Origin: an uncultured Bacteroidales bacterium
GTDB lineage: Bacteria > Bacteroidota > Bacteroidia > Bacteroidales > Bacteroidaceae
Direction: 5' to 3'
DNA length: 33,746 bases
NCBI GenBank assembly: GCA_902791675.1
Contig: CADAWW010000041.1
Coordinates: 1 to 33,746, forward strand
A program made the position numbers and the translations under genes. Of the stretch, positions 32,026 to 33,746 are shown piece by piece; positions within the stretch are counted from its first letter, which is position 1, and every line of letters begins with the position of its first letter. Under the pieces are notes generated by a model. That model made no database searches. It had not been told where the DNA came from and saw only the letters and a list, made by a program, of their open reading frames with translations.

Positions 32026-32679
32026 TTATAATGGAATGTAATGTGTTGTGGTATCAACCAGCATCTCCTCCTTATAGACAGTTTCCACTTGCTTATTGAT
32101 GATTTTGTTCACCAGCCCCTTAATTCTGTCATCAGCCTTTATCAGTTGGCTCAGGTGAGCCAGACAAACGCTGTCGCGACAATCGCCCATCTGATTCTCC
32201 AACTTTGTCAGATAGTATGCCAGGCTATCGGCAGTAGTGGTAAGATTAACCGGTTCTTCTGTGCTGAGCGTAGTATCTTTGGTTGCGATTGACACATCAG
32301 GCTTCCGAATTGCTATTTGCTTCTTCTCAGCTTGAGCCAGAACGGGAGTTTCCTGCACATTTGCTGGTGATGGTTCTTTTACCTCTTTTATGATAGTACT
32401 TTCTTGCTGCTCCGTCTGCTGAGCGAGAACAGGCTGCTGTTCAGGCTCTACCTTATTATATTGGAACACAAGGATTAAGAGAACGCTGGCAGCAATAGCG
32501 AGCAGAGAGACTGCATAAGGCCAGAGTTTTTTCTGCCTTGAGGGAGTCTTTTGTTTCTCGATGCTTGCCATCAATCTATCGGTGAAATCTTCCGAGAGTC
32601 TCACACGCTCAGCTGCTTCGGCTCTGCGTTTCATTATAGAGCGGAGGGCATTATCCAGGAGTAGATTATTCTTTTTCAT
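32026..32679 (-). CDS. Single-span membrane protein, probable anti-sigma factor
   Basis: A 217-residue protein starting at the ATG at 32679; a TTG at 32688 is possible but less likely. The cytoplasmic N-terminus (LLLDNALRSIMKRRAEAAERVRLSEDFTDRLM) is charged and helical, followed by one membrane segment at about residues 54-72 (YAVSLLAIAASVLLILVF). A Gln/Glu/Pro-rich linker then leads to a helical periplasmic end (DSLAYYLTKLENQMGDCRDSVCLAHLSQLIKADDR). The gene overlaps the ECF sigma gene by 14 nt. This topology, with a sigma factor partner, fits anti-sigma factors of Bacteroidetes, though no zinc-binding HxxxCxxC is present. The two periplasmic cysteines five residues apart (CRDSVC) could form a redox-sensitive disulfide, notable beside several TlpA-type redoxins. 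Confidence 0.7.
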   Translation of the reverse strand: MKKNNLLLDNALRSIMKRRAEAAERVRLSEDFTDRLMASIEKQKTPSRQKKLWPYAVSLLAIAASVLLILVFQYNKVEPEQQPVLAQQTEQQESTIIKEVKEPSPANVQETPVLAQAEKKQIAIRKPDVSIATKDTTLSTEEPVNLTTTADSLAYYLTKLENQMGDCRDSVCLAHLSQLIKADDRIKGLVNKIINKQVETVYKEEMLVDTTTHYIPL

Positions 32680-33262
32680 CGGCTTCAAGGGTTTTTATGG
32701 TTAGGGCCATACGTTTGCGTATCCATTGCAAGCGCGAACGCAGATAGCCTTCTGTACGGCCAGTAATGTATGAAATTTCTCTAATGGGTTTATCGTCGTA
32801 ATAGTAGAAGCTGAGCAGCATCTGGTCGTCTGGCCGCAGTTGGCTGACTGCCTGATCCAAGAATACCAACCTATCTGGGCGCGTATCATTCAGCAACATA
32901 TCGGCCTCATTGTCTGGAACGGAATCGAGCCAAGTCTGATCAGTCTCTACAAAGAGCACTTTCTGCTGGTCACGAAGGTACTTCAAGGCTGTACGGTAGG
33001 CGATGGCTGAGAGCCAAGTGGGGAAACTGGCTTGCTGAGCATCAAAACGTCTCAGGCTCTGGAAGGCAGCCAATAACGCATCCTGCGTCACCTCCTCTGC
33101 ATCTTCAGGAGAAGTAATCATGCGTGAAACCAATTGCAGCACTCGTTCGGCATACTGGCTGGCAAGTTGACGAAACAGATTCGTCTGGCCATCAAGAATG
33201 AGGCCGATGAGCATTGTTTCATCTTGTGAACGTTGGAGTACGTTTGCTGTTTTTGCTTCCAT
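32666..33262 (-). CDS. ECF-type RNA polymerase sigma factor
   Basis: A 198-residue sigma-70-like factor. Region 2 is visible in FRQLASQYAERVLQLVSRMITSPEDAEEVTQDALLAAFQSLRRFD, including the core-binding and -10 recognition helices, and continues in FPTWLSAIAYRTALKYLRDQ. Region 4 follows in LDQAVSQLRPDDQMLLSFYYYDDKPIREISYITGRTEGYLRSRLQWIRKRM, with a helix-turn-helix for -35 recognition. Region 3 and 1.1 are absent, which defines the ECF group. It heads a minus-strand operon with a probable anti-sigma factor (overlap 14 nt) and two or three exported proteins, so it likely responds to an envelope signal and activates this operon. Confidence 0.93.
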   Translation of the reverse strand: MEAKTANVLQRSQDETMLIGLILDGQTNLFRQLASQYAERVLQLVSRMITSPEDAEEVTQDALLAAFQSLRRFDAQQASFPTWLSAIAYRTALKYLRDQQKVLFVETDQTWLDSVPDNEADMLLNDTRPDRLVFLDQAVSQLRPDDQMLLSFYYYDDKPIREISYITGRTEGYLRSRLQWIRKRMALTIKTLEADEKE

Positions 33263-33643
33263 TTATCTGATTCTTCTACCTATATATTACCAAATCTAAG
33301 GAAAATATATAATGGTAATCTAAATCTTTTTCCTTTTTTTTATAAAAACGTATAAAAACGTGCGAAATATATTTCTTATGTCTTGCAATTAAAGTGCAAA
33401 GTTAAACAGCTAAAAGAAACAAATCTATACCTCGTTTTCATGTCAGTGATAGTAAACCATACTATTTCTCGCCACAAAAATACAACTAAGGCTGACAAGG
33501 GACAGATACTGTTTTAAATACCAAACTTTTTGGATTAAAAGTGAGACATTTTAACAATCCTTGTCTATTGATTGCATTTACACGCAGCATTCATGCCCTG
33601 TTTTCAATGTAAATTGCGACAGGGCTCTGCTGTGATGTAAGAT
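33263..33643. promoter_or_regulatory. Gene-free upstream region of the ECF operon
   Basis: A 380-nt stretch with no credible ORF. On the minus strand TAGATTTG (33291-33298) is a -7 match 29 nt before the sigma factor start, and TAACTTTG (33397-33404) is a second one further up. The decamer TATAAAAACG is directly repeated (33341-33350, 33351-33360) and could be an operator or an ECF promoter part. A 7-bp inverted repeat, GCCCTGT (33595-33601) and ACAGGGC (33619-33625), may end the gene to the right. The 16-mer at 33490-33505 also occurs at 19883. Confidence 0.45.
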
Positions 33644-33746
33644 TCAATGCTTAGCGAGTTCCATAACAACAATCAGTGTATGGCGTTTATCGTCTGCGGC
33701 GATGTTTTTCTGATGTTTACGGGTGCAGCCGCACTGGCTCTCCTCA
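33644..33746 (-). CDS. Possible C-terminal end of an unknown gene (partial)
   Basis: On the minus strand a frame open from the window edge encodes about 33 residues (SQCGCTRKHQKNIAADDK, then RHTLIVVMELAKH) and stops at TGA (33646-33644), followed by a possible terminator hairpin. The codons look protein-like, but the opposite strand also opens with an ATG at 33680 and a hydrophobic leader-like peptide, so the coding strand is uncertain. No family recognised. Confidence 0.3.
   Translation of the reverse strand, partial: EESQCGCTRKHQKNIAADDKRHTLIVVMELAKH

Overview
The window looks like a chromosome segment of a Bacteroidales bacterium, most likely Prevotellaceae. This is inferred from several signs. 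There is a complete SprA (type IX secretion translocon) and a secreted protein with a type IX-style C-terminal tail. Many exported proteins carry short leaders ending in GQA or similar, several of them TlpA/DUF4369-type redoxins. Promoters follow the Bacteroidetes pattern (TAnnTTTG at -7, TTTG-like at -33), and Shine-Dalgarno sites are absent. No rRNA, tRNA, CRISPR array or intact insertion sequence was seen.

Layout. Positions 1-2347: end of dxs and all of trkA, coupled by an ATGA overlap. Positions 2290-4655 (minus): a compact three-gene operon of a TIR-like protein, a small ABC/SMC-type ATPase and a DUF4435 (TOPRIM-like) protein. The ATPase/DUF4435 pair matches the logic of the PARIS anti-phage system, and the TIR-like third gene makes this the best candidate for an undescribed defence system here. 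It sits flush against trkA, where trkH is normally expected. Positions 4838-7106: an exported sugar isomerase-like protein facing a ruvA-cysQ operon; cysQ carries an in-frame palindromic repeat insertion. Positions 7278-15017: sprA. Positions 15080-17692: an exported GH78 alpha-L-rhamnosidase whose ORF ends in a terminator-like hairpin.

Positions 17.7-18.7 kb hold no gene but are full of structure: heptamer repeats, a long perfect AT palindrome and a GC-rich multi-hairpin block. Positions 18.7-21 kb: a type IX-tagged Asp-box beta-propeller protein, a lipoprotein, and a toxin-antitoxin pair with a truncated GNAT toxin. Positions 21-28.8 kb: four TlpA-family redoxins with near-identical leader DNA, interrupted by phage-type genes (a polyvalent-protein-kinase-like gene and a BRO/DinD-like gene). 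Two orphan leader fragments lie at the borders of the kinase-like gene, as if cassettes were exchanged just downstream of signal-peptide DNA.

Positions 28.9-33.3 kb (minus): an operon of an ECF sigma factor, a single-span membrane protein (probable anti-sigma factor or sensor), an unknown secreted protein and a secreted DUF4419 protein, with the fourth TlpA-like gene downstream. The right end holds a gene-free stretch and possibly the tail of another gene. Short tandem heptamer repeats recur in many of the gaps between genes and are a signature of this genome.
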